This document shows positions 23,404 through 31,984 of a DNA stretch of 64,000 nucleotides, in pieces. Every line of letters begins with the position of its first letter. Position 1 is the first letter of the stretch. The position numbers and the translations under genes are program-made. Source of the stretch: Streptosporangiales bacterium (GTDB lineage: Bacteria > Actinomycetota > Actinomycetes > Streptosporangiales > WHST01); the NCBI GenBank assembly GCA_009379955.1, contig WHST01000009.1:23392-87391 (forward strand). Reading direction: 5' to 3'. The notes below the pieces were generated by a model. It saw nothing but the letters and a program-made list of their open reading frames with translations. It searched no databases and was not told the DNA's origin.

Positions 23404-24588
23404 ATGTCGGACATCACGGTGGTAGGCGGCGGGCTCGCGGGTCTGGTCGCGGCGATCACGGCGGCCGAGGCAGGAGCGGGCGTGCGGCTGTACGAGTCGC
23501 ACGGCACGCTGGGCGGACGGGCGCGCTCGCTCGACGGGTCGTACGTCGCCAACGACGGCACCCGGGTCTTCTACGCCGACGGCCCGCACTGGGCCTGGCT
23601 GCAGGAGCGGGGGCTCGCCGGCCCCGCGGCGCAGCTCGGCCTCGCGGAGTTCCGGCGGAGCGCCTTCCGGTACGGGGGCGGCATGGTCAAGGTGCCGCCG
23701 ATGGCTCTGCTGCGGGCGGCGGCGAGGCGCCGGCTACGGGCGCCGGTCGACCGCGACTTCCACGGCTGGGCGTGCGAGCACTTCGGCGAGCGCTCCGCCC
23801 GCGCGGTCGAGGCGTTCCTCGGCGTGGTGACGTACGACGCCGACCCGGGACGGCTGTCGGCGGCGTTCGCGTGGGAGCGGTTCCTCCGGGTGACGACGCC
23901 CGGCCTGCCGTTGCCGCGGTACGTCATCGGCGGCTGGCAGTCGGTCGTCGACCGACTCGCCGCCCATGCGACGCGGCTCGGCGTGCGTATCGAGGTCGGC
24001 ACCAGGGTCGACACCCTCCCCGAACCGCCCGTGGTGATCGCGACGCAGCTCGTCTCGGCCCGGCAGCTGCTCGGTGACGACGACCTCGCGTGGGAGAGCG
24101 GGCACAGCGCTCTGCTCGACGTCGGTCTCGTCGCCGACCGGAAGGACCCGTTCCTCGTCTGGGACCTCGACGAGGGCGGCTTCGTCGAGCGCTACTCCAG
24201 CCCCGACCCGTCGCTCGCGCCGCCGGGGCACTCGCTGGTGCAGGCGCAGCTGCCGGTACGTCCCGGCGAACGCAACGCCGACGCGCACGCCAGGCTCGAG
24301 CGCCTCTTCGACCAGGCGTACGCGGGGTGGCGGGAGCGGACGACCTGGCGCAGGGACGCCACGGCGCGGGGCCGTACCGGCGCGCTCGACCTCCCCGGAC
24401 GCACCTGGCGCGACCGGCCGGCGGTCGACAGGGGCGACGGCGTGTTCGTCGCCGGCGACCAGATGGCTGCGCCCGGCCTGCTCAGCGAGGTGTCGTTCAC
24501 CAGTGCCGTCGAGGCGGCCCGTGGCGCGGCCGCGCTCGTCGTGTCTACCCCTGGAGCGCGGCCACGAGCGCCTCGGTCCGCCCGGTGA
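23404..24588 (+). CDS. FAD-dependent amine-oxidase-like oxidoreductase, probable ECF41 target
   Basis: 394 aa flavoprotein. The N-terminal FAD-binding motif is ITVVGGGLAGLVAAITAAEAG followed by the acidic residue in LYESHGTLGGRARS (the GG-RxxS motif of amine oxidases/phytoene desaturases). The C-terminal FAD motif is DGVFVAGDQMAAPGLLSEVS near residues 350-370. Substrate unknown. A strong ribosome-binding site, GGAGGGA, precedes the ATG. The ECF41-type promoter just upstream makes this the likely sole target of the adjacent sigma factor. Its 3' end overlaps the convergent SnoaL gene by 44 bases. Confidence 0.85.
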   Translation: MSDITVVGGGLAGLVAAITAAEAGAGVRLYESHGTLGGRARSLDGSYVANDGTRVFYADGPHWAWLQERGLAGPAAQLGLAEFRRSAFRYGGGMVKVPPMALLRAAARRRLRAPVDRDFHGWACEHFGERSARAVEAFLGVVTYDADPGRLSAAFAWERFLRVTTPGLPLPRYVIGGWQSVVDRLAAHATRLGVRIEVGTRVDTLPEPPVVIATQLVSARQLLGDDDLAWESGHSALLDVGLVADRKDPFLVWDLDEGGFVERYSSPDPSLAPPGHSLVQAQLPVRPGERNADAHARLERLFDQAYAGWRERTTWRRDATARGRTGALDLPGRTWRDRPAVDRGDGVFVAGDQMAAPGLLSEVSFTSAVEAARGAAALVVSTPGARPRAPRSAR

Positions 24589-25003
24589 CCCGGGCGAGCG
24601 TGAGCGGGTCCATGTAGTCGCGGTACGACACGATCTCACCGTCGCGCACGCGCATCACGCCCACGGCGGTGACGCGGTAGGGGCCGTTCGTCGCGTGCGA
24701 GGTGCCGCGGTGCTCGATCTCGACCACGACGACCTCCGGGTCGGTGGTCTCGTGCAGCTCCATCGTGACCTCGTCGATCTCCAGCCGACCCCGGGTGGCC
24801 GCCGCGGCGGCGTAGAACTCGCGGATCGCGTCGCGCCCCTCCAGGCGCTCGGGCATGCCGGGCATGGCGAACGGGTACTCCAGGACCCCGTCCGCCGCGA
24901 ACATGTCGACGAAGGTGCTCCCGGAGGCGCCCTCCACCATGCGGCGCACCTGCTCCGCGACCTCGCGGGGGGTGCGAGTCGTGATCGTCTCCTGCGTGGG
25001 CAT
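24545..25003 (-). CDS. SnoaL-like/NTF2-fold protein
   Basis: 152 aa protein of the NTF2 superfamily, ketosteroid-isomerase or SnoaL type: FVDMFAADGVLEYPFAMPG early, then GRDAIREFYAAA, ELHETTDPEVVVVEIEHRG and a closing VMRVRDGEIVSYRDYMDPL. These small proteins act as isomerases, cyclases or ligand binders; no specific function can be given. GAGGAGGT precedes the ATG at 25003. It is divergent from a TetR regulator, which is likely to control it. Its convergent overlap with the oxidoreductase (44 bases) is unusual but both frames are sound. Confidence 0.8.
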   Translation of the reverse strand: MPTQETITTRTPREVAEQVRRMVEGASGSTFVDMFAADGVLEYPFAMPGMPERLEGRDAIREFYAAAAATRGRLEIDEVTMELHETTDPEVVVVEIEHRGTSHATNGPYRVTAVGVMRVRDGEIVSYRDYMDPLTLARVTGRTEALVAALQG

Positions 25004-25036
25004 GCGGGGACCTCCTCGGTCGTGGCGGGACGGGCC

Positions 25037-25090
25037 TAGAATCGGAACGCTGGACCCGTTTGAACGATACGGAACGCACGCCCCCGTTTG
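25037..25090. promoter_or_regulatory. TetR/SnoaL divergent control region with paired direct repeats
   Basis: TAGAAT (25037-25042) is a good rightward -10. Directly after it, CGGAACGC occurs at 25043-25050 and 25070-25077, and CCGTTTG at 25056-25062 and 25084-25090, giving two composite units about 27 bases apart. The layout suggests two operator copies for the TetR protein. Confidence 0.45.
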
Positions 25091-25113
25091 TCTACCCGTC
25101 CGAGGGAGCCGAC

Positions 25114-25680
25114 GTGACCGACCGGCCGCTGCGCGCCGACGCCAGGCGCAACCGCGCGCGGGTGCTGGCGGCGGCGGAGGAGGCGTTCGCCGCCGAGGGG
25201 GCAACGGTGCCGCTCGACGAGATCGCGCGGCGCGCGGGCGTCGGCGCGGGCACCGTCTACCGCCACTTCCCCACGAAGGAGGCGCTGTTCGAGGCGGTGA
25301 TCCTGCACCGCGTGCAGGATCTCACCGAGCACGCTCGCGCGGACGCCGCGGCCGAGGAGGCGGGCACGGCGTTCTTCTCGTTCCTGCGCCGGCTGGCCGA
25401 GACCGCCGCCGCCAAGCACGACGTGACCGACGCGCTGACCGGCGCGGGCTTCGACGTCACCTCCGTGCTCGCGAAGGCACAGGCGGACATGCGCGACGCC
25501 CTGGGTGCACTGCTCGACCGCGCGCAGCGTGCCGGCGACGTTCGCGACGACATCGCCATCGACGACCTGATGATCCTGCTGAAGGGCAGCCTGCTGGCGC
25601 TGCGCGGCAGCGACGCCGACGACGCCGCGCGTGACCGTGTCTACGCCGTCCTGGCCGACGGCCTGCGCACCAGGCCATGA
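25114..25680 (+). CDS. TetR family transcriptional regulator
   Basis: 188 aa. The N-terminal TetR DNA-binding domain is clear: RRNRARVLAAAEEAFAAEGATVPLDEIARRAGVGAGTVYRHFPTKEALFEAV, with the helix-turn-helix near residues 28-47. The C-terminal ligand domain is of the kind found with the SCO-type TetR group (TDALTGAGFDV ... DLMILLKGSL). GTG at 25114 follows GAGGGA at a proper distance; the longer frame from 25060 runs through the operator repeats and is rejected. Divergent from the SnoaL-like gene, the presumed target. Confidence 0.87.
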   Translation: MTDRPLRADARRNRARVLAAAEEAFAAEGATVPLDEIARRAGVGAGTVYRHFPTKEALFEAVILHRVQDLTEHARADAAAEEAGTAFFSFLRRLAETAAAKHDVTDALTGAGFDVTSVLAKAQADMRDALGALLDRAQRAGDVRDDIAIDDLMILLKGSLLALRGSDADDAARDRVYAVLADGLRTRP

Positions 25681-25759
25681 CCACGACGTGTGGCCTTGAA
25701 CCCGGCCGGCGGACGCGGCATCGGATCCCGCGAATCATCACCGTCGCCGAGGAGGACCG

Positions 25760-26257
25760 ATGACCACCGGGCCCGCGCCCCACGGAGCGCCACCGTACGG
25801 CCAGCCGCCAACTCCCTACGCGCACTGGGGGCTGCGCGTCGCGTCGCTCGCCATCGACGTCGCCCTCTTCTACGTCCCGATGCTCCTGCTGGTCCTCCTC
25901 TTCGGAGTGCTGGGCCTGATCGACGAGAACGGCGACCCGGCAGGCGTCGTCGCGAACGGCCTCGTGAGCGTCGTCGGCCTGCTGACGCTCGGGTTCGCCG
26001 TGGTCAACAGGCTCGTCCTCGACGGCCGCAACGGCCAGTCGATCGGTCGGCGGATCACCAGGACCCGACTCGTCTCGCTGCAGACCGGCCGGCCGATCGG
26101 GGTCGGGCGTGCGCTGCTGCGCCAGCTCTGCCACCTCGTCGACACCGCGACGTTCTACGTCGGCTACCTGCTCCCGCTGTTCACCAGGGAACGGCAGACG
26201 ATCGCGGACATGGTGCTGAAGACCGTCGTCGTGCGTACGACCGCCGGAGGCAGGTGA
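25760..26257 (+). CDS. RDD family membrane protein
   Basis: 165 aa. A proline-rich cytoplasmic N-terminus (GPAPHGAPPYGQPPTP) leads into an RDD domain with three predicted helices. Hallmarks are the first-helix RVASLAIDVALFY (R and D of the family name), the NGQSIGRRITRTRLV loop, and a final helix with the ADMVLKTVVV tail. RDD proteins are of uncertain function; some have sodium/proton antiport activity. GAGGAGG precedes the ATG. Likely cotranscribed with the small gene that follows after 4 bases. Confidence 0.83.
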   Translation: MTTGPAPHGAPPYGQPPTPYAHWGLRVASLAIDVALFYVPMLLLVLLFGVLGLIDENGDPAGVVANGLVSVVGLLTLGFAVVNRLVLDGRNGQSIGRRITRTRLVSLQTGRPIGVGRALLRQLCHLVDTATFYVGYLLPLFTRERQTIADMVLKTVVVRTTAGGR

Positions 26258-26261
26258 CACC

Positions 26262-26480
26262 GTGGACGCACGTGGCCGGCTCGACGACGACCCGTTCGAC
26301 TACCAGGTGACCAAGACCGGGCAGGTACTTGTCAGCCGCGGTGGCCGGCGGATCGCGGTGATCGCGGGTGCGAAGGCGGCGAAGCTCGTCGCGCAACTCG
26401 ACCGTGGCGACGACCGTGCGAGGCAGCTCGCCCTGGCCAAGGCGACCGGCAACTACCGGCACGGCAACGAGCGGCGTTGA
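26262..26480 (+). CDS. Small conserved actinobacterial hypothetical protein
   Basis: 72 aa, GTG start. It reads FDYQVTKTGQVLVSRGGRRIAVIAGAKAAKLVAQL and ends in ATGNYRHGNER, a pattern I associate with a small conserved actinobacterial protein lacking a named function. Basic, soluble, no motif of known role. Close spacing to the RDD gene suggests one transcript. Confidence 0.65.
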   Translation: MDARGRLDDDPFDYQVTKTGQVLVSRGGRRIAVIAGAKAAKLVAQLDRGDDRARQLALAKATGNYRHGNERR

Positions 26481-26501
26481 CGCGAAGGCCTGCACGAGTG
26501 C

Positions 26502-27794
26502 TCACGGGCGGGGCGACGTACCCCGCAGCCGGAGCCGCCGGTACGCGAGCGCGGCGAGGCTCACGCTGACGGGGAACAGCAGGTGCCAGCCGGTCGCCAG
26601 CAGGAGCACGACGACCAGGCCGAGTGCCAGGAACGCCATGCGCCTGCCGGCCGAGCGCCGGGGGAGCAACCGGATCGCCGCGAGCGTTCCCGCCGAGTAG
26701 ATCGTCGCCAGGCAGGCCGCGCCGAGATGCACGATGCGCTCGACACCAGCACCGGTCACCGCCAGACCGGCGAAGCAGACCAGCCCGCCGACGGTCAGCA
26801 CGGCGAGGCTGCGACGCGGTATCTCTCCCGAGCGGCTGCCCACCGCGAGCGCCCGCGGGAGCGCGCCGTCGCGTCCGAGCGCCGCCCCGAGCTTCGCCCC
26901 GCCCGCGAGGTACGCGTTCATCATCCCGCAGGTCAGGACCACGGCGACGGCGGCCGCGGCGGGTGGCGCGACGCCGTCGACCGCCACGGCGAGCAGCCGG
27001 GAGAGTGGTGCCTCCGACGATCCCGCACCCGCGCCGAGCACGAGGACGACGGTCGTCGCGGTGCCGAGGTAGAGCACGCCGACGACGACCACTGCCACGA
27101 CGGTCGCGCGACGGATGTCCACGGCGGGGTCGTGGAACTCCCCGGCGAGGTGCGTGACCGCCTCCCACCCGGCGAAGGCCCAGAGCAGCAGCGAGCCGGC
27201 GACGACCACGGCCCACCAGCCATGCGGCGCGAACGGGGTGAGGTGGGCCGCGCTCGCGTGCGGGGCGGCGAGCACCAGCACGGCCACCAGCGCCACCGCG
27301 AGGACGGCCATGAGCCACAGTTGCACCCGGCCCGACACCCGCAGCCCGAACGCGTTGGTCCCCGCGACCGCCACGAACAGGGCCGCCGAGGCGAGCAGCA
27401 CCGTCGTGCGACCACCACCCAGGACCTCCTCGACGTACGCGCCTGCGAACAGTGCGGCCCCCGGCACCCCGAGCGGCAGTGCGAGGTAGAACAGCCAGCC
27501 CGTCATGGCGTAGGCATCGGGACCGAACGCCCTGCCCACGTAGGTCGCCACGCCGCCGGCGTCCGGATGGCGCGCGGCGAGCGCGGCGAACGTGCCGGCG
27601 AGCGGCACCGACAGGACCACCATGCCCACCCACGCGATCAGCGACGCCGGGCCGGCCGTGCGCGCCGCGAGGCTGGGCAGCGCGATGACGCCTGTGCCGA
27701 GGACGGCACCGACGTAGAGCGCCGCCCCCTGGGTGACGGTGACCCGCCCCCGCGGAGCCGGGTCGGGGGCGACATCTCGCACGGCGTTCACCAC
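26502..27794 (-). CDS. APC superfamily amino acid permease
   Basis: 430 aa with about 12 predicted helices. Helix 1 carries the unwound substrate-binding segment GAVLGTGVIALPSLAA near residues 28-43, and helix 6 the LLLWAFAGWEAVTHLAGE segment, both typical of APC transporters. It would exchange or import an amino acid or amine; specificity unknown. Two consecutive GTG codons (27794, 27791) could start it. Single gene, convergent with the small conserved gene. Confidence 0.86.
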   Translation of the reverse strand: MVNAVRDVAPDPAPRGRVTVTQGAALYVGAVLGTGVIALPSLAARTAGPASLIAWVGMVVLSVPLAGTFAALAARHPDAGGVATYVGRAFGPDAYAMTGWLFYLALPLGVPGAALFAGAYVEEVLGGGRTTVLLASAALFVAVAGTNAFGLRVSGRVQLWLMAVLAVALVAVLVLAAPHASAAHLTPFAPHGWWAVVVAGSLLLWAFAGWEAVTHLAGEFHDPAVDIRRATVVAVVVVGVLYLGTATTVVLVLGAGAGSSEAPLSRLLAVAVDGVAPPAAAAVAVVLTCGMMNAYLAGGAKLGAALGRDGALPRALAVGSRSGEIPRRSLAVLTVGGLVCFAGLAVTGAGVERIVHLGAACLATIYSAGTLAAIRLLPRRSAGRRMAFLALGLVVVLLLATGWHLLFPVSVSLAALAYRRLRLRGTSPRP

Positions 27795-27987
27795 CGCACG
27801 ATGTCACCTGGCTGAGACAGGTCATCAGCGATAGCCGATCGATACAGGACCAGTCGGGTCGCCGACCATCATGCGAGGAGACCGGCTTCGAAATGGTTCG
27901 ACGAGGATGTCGAGATCGGTGACGGTCCGTTCGACGCATGAGTAACCGACCGCTTCACCCGACCGGTCCCGCCCGAGAGGAAGACCC

Positions 27988-28683
27988 ATGACAGCTACGC
28001 AGGACGACCGAGCCGTCCCGACCGCCGCACCGGCCACGCGGGCCGTCCACGTGACCCGCTCACTGCTGGGCTACGGCGTGATCGCCGGCCCGATCTACCT
28101 CGTCACGTACCTCGTCCAGGGCCTCACCAGGGACGGGTTCGACTTCGGCCTGCACGCCGCGAGCCTGCTCACGGCCGGCAGCCTCGGCTGGATCCAGGTC
28201 GTGAACTTCGTCCTCACCGGCGCGATGATCGTCGCCGCGGCCGTGGGGCTGCGCCGCGCGATGCCCACCGGCCGCGGCCGCATCTGGGGCCCGTTGCTGC
28301 TCGGCCTGTACGGACTCGGCATGGTCGCCGCCGGCGTCTTCCCGGCCGACCCGGCGTTCGGCTTCCTCGCGGGTACACCCGACGGCCCCGGGACCGTGAG
28401 CTGGCACAGCCTCGCGCACCTGTCCGCGGGCGGTGTCGGGTTCCTCGGCCTCGTCGCGGCGTGCCTGGTCCTCGCCCGCCGCTTCGCCGGCCTCGGCGAG
28501 CGCGGCATGGCGGTGTTCTCGGTGGTCACCGGCGTGGTCTTCCTCGCCGCGTTCGCCGGCATCGCCTCGGGATCCGCAGGCCCGGTGACCACCCTGCCGT
28601 TCGTCGGCGCCGTGGCGCTCTCGTTCGTCTGGCTCGCCACCGTGTCGGGCCGCCTGTACCGCAGGCTCGCCGCGGACTGCTGA
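27988..28683 (+). CDS. DUF998 family membrane protein
   Basis: 231 aa with six predicted transmembrane helices. The segments GPIYLVTYLVQGLTRDGFD, GMVAAGVFPADPAFGF and SWHSLAHLSAGGVGFLGL match the DUF998 pattern (a conserved F-x-x-DP-x-x-G-F loop and an H-x-x-AH helix). Function unknown. GAGAGGAAG precedes the ATG. The 193-base gap before it (27795-27987) contains no gene. Confidence 0.83.
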   Translation: MTATQDDRAVPTAAPATRAVHVTRSLLGYGVIAGPIYLVTYLVQGLTRDGFDFGLHAASLLTAGSLGWIQVVNFVLTGAMIVAAAVGLRRAMPTGRGRIWGPLLLGLYGLGMVAAGVFPADPAFGFLAGTPDGPGTVSWHSLAHLSAGGVGFLGLVAACLVLARRFAGLGERGMAVFSVVTGVVFLAAFAGIASGSAGPVTTLPFVGAVALSFVWLATVSGRLYRRLAADC

Positions 28684-28736
28684 CCGACAGGCGGCTCAGC
28701 CCGGACCGGTCACGCCGGTCCGGGCTGTTCGCCGGG

Positions 28737-29249
28737 TCACCGGTGCTGTCCGCGCAGCACTCCGAACCGGTCGAGCAGGAACAGCGTCAGCGCGATGCCG
28801 ATCAGCGGGATCACGAAGAACGGGAAGAACCCGTGCGCGATCGCGCACACGCTGAAGATCGCCGCGAGCACGAGGAACGGCACCGGCAGCCAGCGCAGTC
28901 CCTTCCCGCCGCGAAACGGCGGCCTGCCGCCCTTCTGCGCGCCCCAGGCCGCGGCCCACGGCGGCGCACCCTGCTGCGCCCACGGCGGCTTTCCGCCCTG
29001 CGCCCAGGGCGGACCCCACGGGGTGCCCTCCTGGCTGTCGTCCTGCTGGCCGCCGGGCAGGTCGGCGAACAGCGCGTCGACGTCCGCCTTCGTGCGGGCC
29101 TCGTACGCCTGCTGGCTGCGCTCGGCGTGCTCCTCCTCCGTGAGCCGGCCCGCGGCGTAGTGCTCGCCGAGCCGGTTGACGGCCTCCTCACGCTCGGCGT
29201 CGCCGATGCGTATGCCCGGGCGTCCCGGCTGTTCTGAGTTCTCGGTCAT
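28737..29249 (-). CDS. DUF1707 domain membrane protein
   Basis: 170 aa. The N-terminal DUF1707 domain (IRIGDAEREEAVNRLGEHYAAGRLTEEEHAERSQQAY, about residues 12-50) is joined by a Gly/Pro/Trp-rich low-complexity linker (PPWAQGGKPPWAQQG) to two closely spaced transmembrane helices near residues 118-160. Family members are common small actinobacterial membrane proteins, often next to two-component systems as here. Role unknown. Confidence 0.82.
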   Translation of the reverse strand: MTENSEQPGRPGIRIGDAEREEAVNRLGEHYAAGRLTEEEHAERSQQAYEARTKADVDALFADLPGGQQDDSQEGTPWGPPWAQGGKPPWAQQGAPPWAAAWGAQKGGRPPFRGGKGLRWLPVPFLVLAAIFSVCAIAHGFFPFFVIPLIGIALTLFLLDRFGVLRGQHR

Positions 29250-29370
29250 GACGATCTCCTCGATGTCTGGTCTCACTCGACATCTCGATCGTCTGCCGGA
29301 TCGGGGCTCGCGTCGTCGGACGGCGGGCGGCATCGCGTGTACGCCGTTCGACGCAGTGCCGCTGAAAGAC

Positions 29371-30033
29371 CTACGACCAGCCGGGGCGGACCAGGCCCGT
29401 CTCGTACGCCATGACGACGAGCTGGGCGCGGTCGCGGGCGTGCAGCTTCACCATCGCCCGGCTCACGTGGGTCTTCGCCGTCGCCGGGCTCAGCACCAGC
29501 CGCCCGGCGATCTCCTCGTTGGACAGGCCCTCGCCGACGAGGGCGACGACCTCGCGTTCGCGGTCGGTGAGGACGTCGAGCTCCCTCGTCTTCGTGGGCT
29601 CCTTGGCGCGCGCCGCGAACTCCGCGATGAGCCGGCGCGTGATCCCGGGCGACAGCAACGCGTCGCCCTCTGCGACGGCGTGGATCGCGTAGATGAGCTC
29701 GGTCGGCTCGGTGTGCTTGACCAGGAAGCCACTCGCGCCGACCCGCAGCGCCTCGAACACGTACTCGTCGAGGTCGAACGTGGTGAGGATGACGACCCTG
29801 GTGCCGGACAGCCGGGGATCGGACACGATCGCCTGCGTCGCCTCGAGCCCGTCCATGCCCGGCATGCGGATGTCCATCAGGACGACGTCGGGCGCGTGCT
29901 CGCGGACGAGCCGGACGGCCTCCTTGCCGTCGGCGGCCTCGGCGACGACCTCGACGTCGGCCTGCGCGTCGAGCAGCGCCCGGAAGCCGCCGCGCACCAG
30001 AGCCTGGTCGTCCGCGATGATCACGCGGATCAT
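29371..30033 (-). CDS. NarL/LuxR family response regulator
   Basis: 220 aa. Receiver domain residues 1-120 with the acidic pair D8/D9 (IIADDQ), phospho-acceptor Asp in VVLMDIRMPGMDG near residue 54, and the conserved Lys in VKHTEPTE. C-terminal LuxR helix-turn-helix: LTDREREVVALVGEGLSNEEIAGRL ... AKTHVSRAMVKL. Its ATG overlaps the kinase stop (ATGA, 30030-30033), so the pair is coupled. Confidence 0.93.
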   Translation of the reverse strand: MIRVIIADDQALVRGGFRALLDAQADVEVVAEAADGKEAVRLVREHAPDVVLMDIRMPGMDGLEATQAIVSDPRLSGTRVVILTTFDLDEYVFEALRVGASGFLVKHTEPTELIYAIHAVAEGDALLSPGITRRLIAEFAARAKEPTKTRELDVLTDREREVVALVGEGLSNEEIAGRLVLSPATAKTHVSRAMVKLHARDRAQLVVMAYETGLVRPGWS

Positions 30034-31298
30034 CCGCGTCCCCCTTCACCGGCCGGCGCCGGGTCGACCGGGATGGTCGCCTGGACGCGGAACCCGTCGC
30101 CGTCGACGGGACCGGCCTCGAACGAGCCGCCGAGGGCCGACACCCGGCGACGCATGCCCTCGATGCCGCTCCCCGTCCCCGGCAGCCTCGAGAACCCGCG
30201 GCCCACGCCGTCGTCGGCGATCGTCACTGTCAGCACGCGGTCACCGTAGCCGATCCCGATGGACACGGCCGACGCCTCGGCGTGCTTCAGCACGTTGGTC
30301 AGCGACTCCTGGACGATCCGGAACACCGCGAGCTCGACCGCCGCGGACAGCTCGCGCTGCCGTCCCTCGTACGCGATCCTCGCGTCGAGTCCCGCGACGA
30401 CCGCGCGGTCGACGAGCAGCTGCAGGCCACCGATCCGCGGCGTCGGGGACCGCGGCGCGGCGTCCCCGACCCGCAGCACGTCGAGGACCGACCGCAGCAC
30501 GTCGAGGACCGACCGCAGCTCGCCGAGCGCCTCCGCGCTCGCCTGCTTGATCGCGGCGAGCGCGGACCTCGCCTGTTCGGGCCTCTCGTCCATCAGGTGC
30601 AGGCCGACGCCCGCCTGGACGTTGATCATCGAGATGTTGTGGGCGAGGACGTCGTGCAGCTCCTGGGCGATCACCAGGCGCTGCTCCGTCGCGCGCCTGC
30701 GCTGCGCCTCCTCCCGTGTGCGGACGGACTCGATCCCGCGCTCGCGCCTGATCCTCATCACCTCGGCCACGCCGAGCGCGAAGAGCGTCCAGACGACGTG
30801 GGTGGTGACGGCCGTGAGGGACGGCGGGGCGCCCGGGTCGCGCAGGTAGGCGATCAGCAGGAACGCCGTCACCCCCACGGTCGCGCCGACCCACCCGACC
30901 AGCCGGTGCCCGGCGTTGACGGCGACGACCAGCGCGACGAAGAAGAACAGGAAGACCGGACCCACGTAGCCGAACGCCGAGAACGCCAGGGTCGCGACGA
31001 GTGTCACGGCCAGACCGGCGACCGGGAGACGGCGCCGGACGATCGGGAACGGCCCGGTGAGGGCCAGCAGGACGGGCCCCGCCAGCAACAGCACCAGGCC
31101 GAGCGGATCCATGTCCCTGGCGAACGGCGCGTGGAAGCCCGCGCCGAACGACGCGCCCGTCGACACGACGGTGAGCAGCACGAGGAAGACCCACCACCGC
31201 GCCGGCCGTGCCCAGGTCGATCCGCGGTGCCGGTCGAGCTCGTCCTCGTGCGCGAACAACACAGCCGAACCGTACGGCCAAAGGCGCACCGCCGTCAT
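30030..31298 (-). CDS. Two-component sensor histidine kinase (HisKA_3 type)
   Basis: 422 aa. Four or five N-terminal helices form the sensor region (about residues 35-170). Next is the dimerisation domain with phospho-acceptor His in RLVIAQELHDVLAHNISMI, then a HATPase domain with the N box (VQESLTNVLKHAEA) and G1 box (IADDGVGRG). A 7-residue SVLDVLR unit is repeated exactly in the linker (LRSVLDVLRSVLDVLR), from a 21-bp tandem duplication at 30471-30512. Partner of the response regulator downstream. ATG at 31298 was chosen; longer frames run into promoter sequence of the divergent small membrane genes. Confidence 0.9.
   Translation of the reverse strand: MTAVRLWPYGSAVLFAHEDELDRHRGSTWARPARWWVFLVLLTVVSTGASFGAGFHAPFARDMDPLGLVLLLAGPVLLALTGPFPIVRRRLPVAGLAVTLVATLAFSAFGYVGPVFLFFFVALVVAVNAGHRLVGWVGATVGVTAFLLIAYLRDPGAPPSLTAVTTHVVWTLFALGVAEVMRIRRERGIESVRTREEAQRRRATEQRLVIAQELHDVLAHNISMINVQAGVGLHLMDERPEQARSALAAIKQASAEALGELRSVLDVLRSVLDVLRVGDAAPRSPTPRIGGLQLLVDRAVVAGLDARIAYEGRQRELSAAVELAVFRIVQESLTNVLKHAEASAVSIGIGYGDRVLTVTIADDGVGRGFSRLPGTGSGIEGMRRRVSALGGSFEAGPVDGDGFRVQATIPVDPAPAGEGGRG
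30471..30512 (-). repeat. Exact 21-bp tandem duplication in the histidine kinase gene
   Basis: The forward-strand unit CCGCAGCACGTCGAGGACCG plus A occurs at 30471-30491 and again at 30492-30512, with a partial third copy (CCGCAGC). It adds seven residues in frame between the dimerisation helices and the ATPase domain, where helix phase matters for signalling. Confidence 0.88.
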
Positions 31299-31352
31299 CG
31301 ACACCCGAGGGGCTTCCCGTCTACTCCCCTGGTGGTATGCGGGGTGGAGCGC

Positions 31353-31778
31353 ATGATGGGAGCCGTGCAGCAGCGGAACACGACCCTCGCCGGCGCGCTC
31401 GTCGCCGCCGCCGCGGTCGGCTACGCGGCTCTCGCGTCCGGTCTGACCGTCCGCACCTGGCCCGCGGAGGTCGCCGTGCTCGTGCCCGCGGCGGTCATCA
31501 CCGCACTCGCGCTCGCCCGTCCACCTGGCTCCGTCTCCGTGGCCGAGCCCGTTCGCCGGGCGGCGGTCGTCTGGGGCGTGCTGGTCGGTGCGGGGCTGCT
31601 GTGGGAGGCGTGGGCGTTCTTCCACCAGCCCGCCTGGAACGTCGCGTCGATCACGCACCCGTCGCTCTCGTCGCTCCTCGAGCCCGCGCTCGATGTCCGG
31701 CCCGGTCGGTTCGTCGCGTGGCTGCTGTGGCTCGCCGCGGGCTGGGGACTGACACGACGAAGCGGGCAGGGCCGATGA
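31353..31778 (+). CDS. Small four-helix membrane protein
   Basis: 141 aa, about four predicted helices (TLAGALVAAAAVGYAALASGL, VAVLVPAAVITALALA, AAVVWGVLVGAGLLWEAWAFF, RFVAWLLWLAAGWGL). It includes ASITHPSLSSLLEP, a pattern seen in small conserved actinobacterial membrane proteins without known function. Two ATG codons in a row (31353, 31356); the second has GGAG at better spacing. Its stop overlaps the next start (ATGA). Confidence 0.7.
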   Translation: MMGAVQQRNTTLAGALVAAAAVGYAALASGLTVRTWPAEVAVLVPAAVITALALARPPGSVSVAEPVRRAAVVWGVLVGAGLLWEAWAFFHQPAWNVASITHPSLSSLLEPALDVRPGRFVAWLLWLAAGWGLTRRSGQGR

Positions 31779-31984
31779 TCTGGCGACCGATCATGATCAG
31801 CGGCTTCGTGGTGCTCTTCGCGCTCGCCGCCATCGCCGTTGTCGTGGCGTGGCGACGACGCGACCGGTTGGCGACGCTGCCCACCGTGCTGCGTGCGGCG
31901 ATGTCACGGCACCTGGTCGTCCGCGTCGTGGTCGTGCTGGCGTGGGCGTGGCTCGGCTGGCACTTCCTCGCCCGCACCGGCTGA
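31775..31984 (+). CDS. Small two-helix membrane protein (DUF6186-like)
   Basis: 69 aa. One helix at about residues 6-26 (IMISGFVVLFALAAIAVVVAW), a basic loop, and a second helix ending WLGWHFLART. The WLGWHF(L/F)xR ending is recurrent in small actinobacterial proteins labelled DUF6186. Coupled to the preceding gene by ATGA. The last 81 bases overlap the end of the opposite-strand EamA gene. Confidence 0.65.
   Translation: MIWRPIMISGFVVLFALAAIAVVVAWRRRDRLATLPTVLRAAMSRHLVVRVVVVLAWAWLGWHFLARTG

Noticed and set aside
23317..24077. Extension of the sigma factor frame into the oxidoreductase gene
   Set aside because: Produced by the +1 slip at 23280-23282; the extended part is an Arg/Gly-rich shadow of the flavoprotein, which has a clear FAD motif in its own frame.
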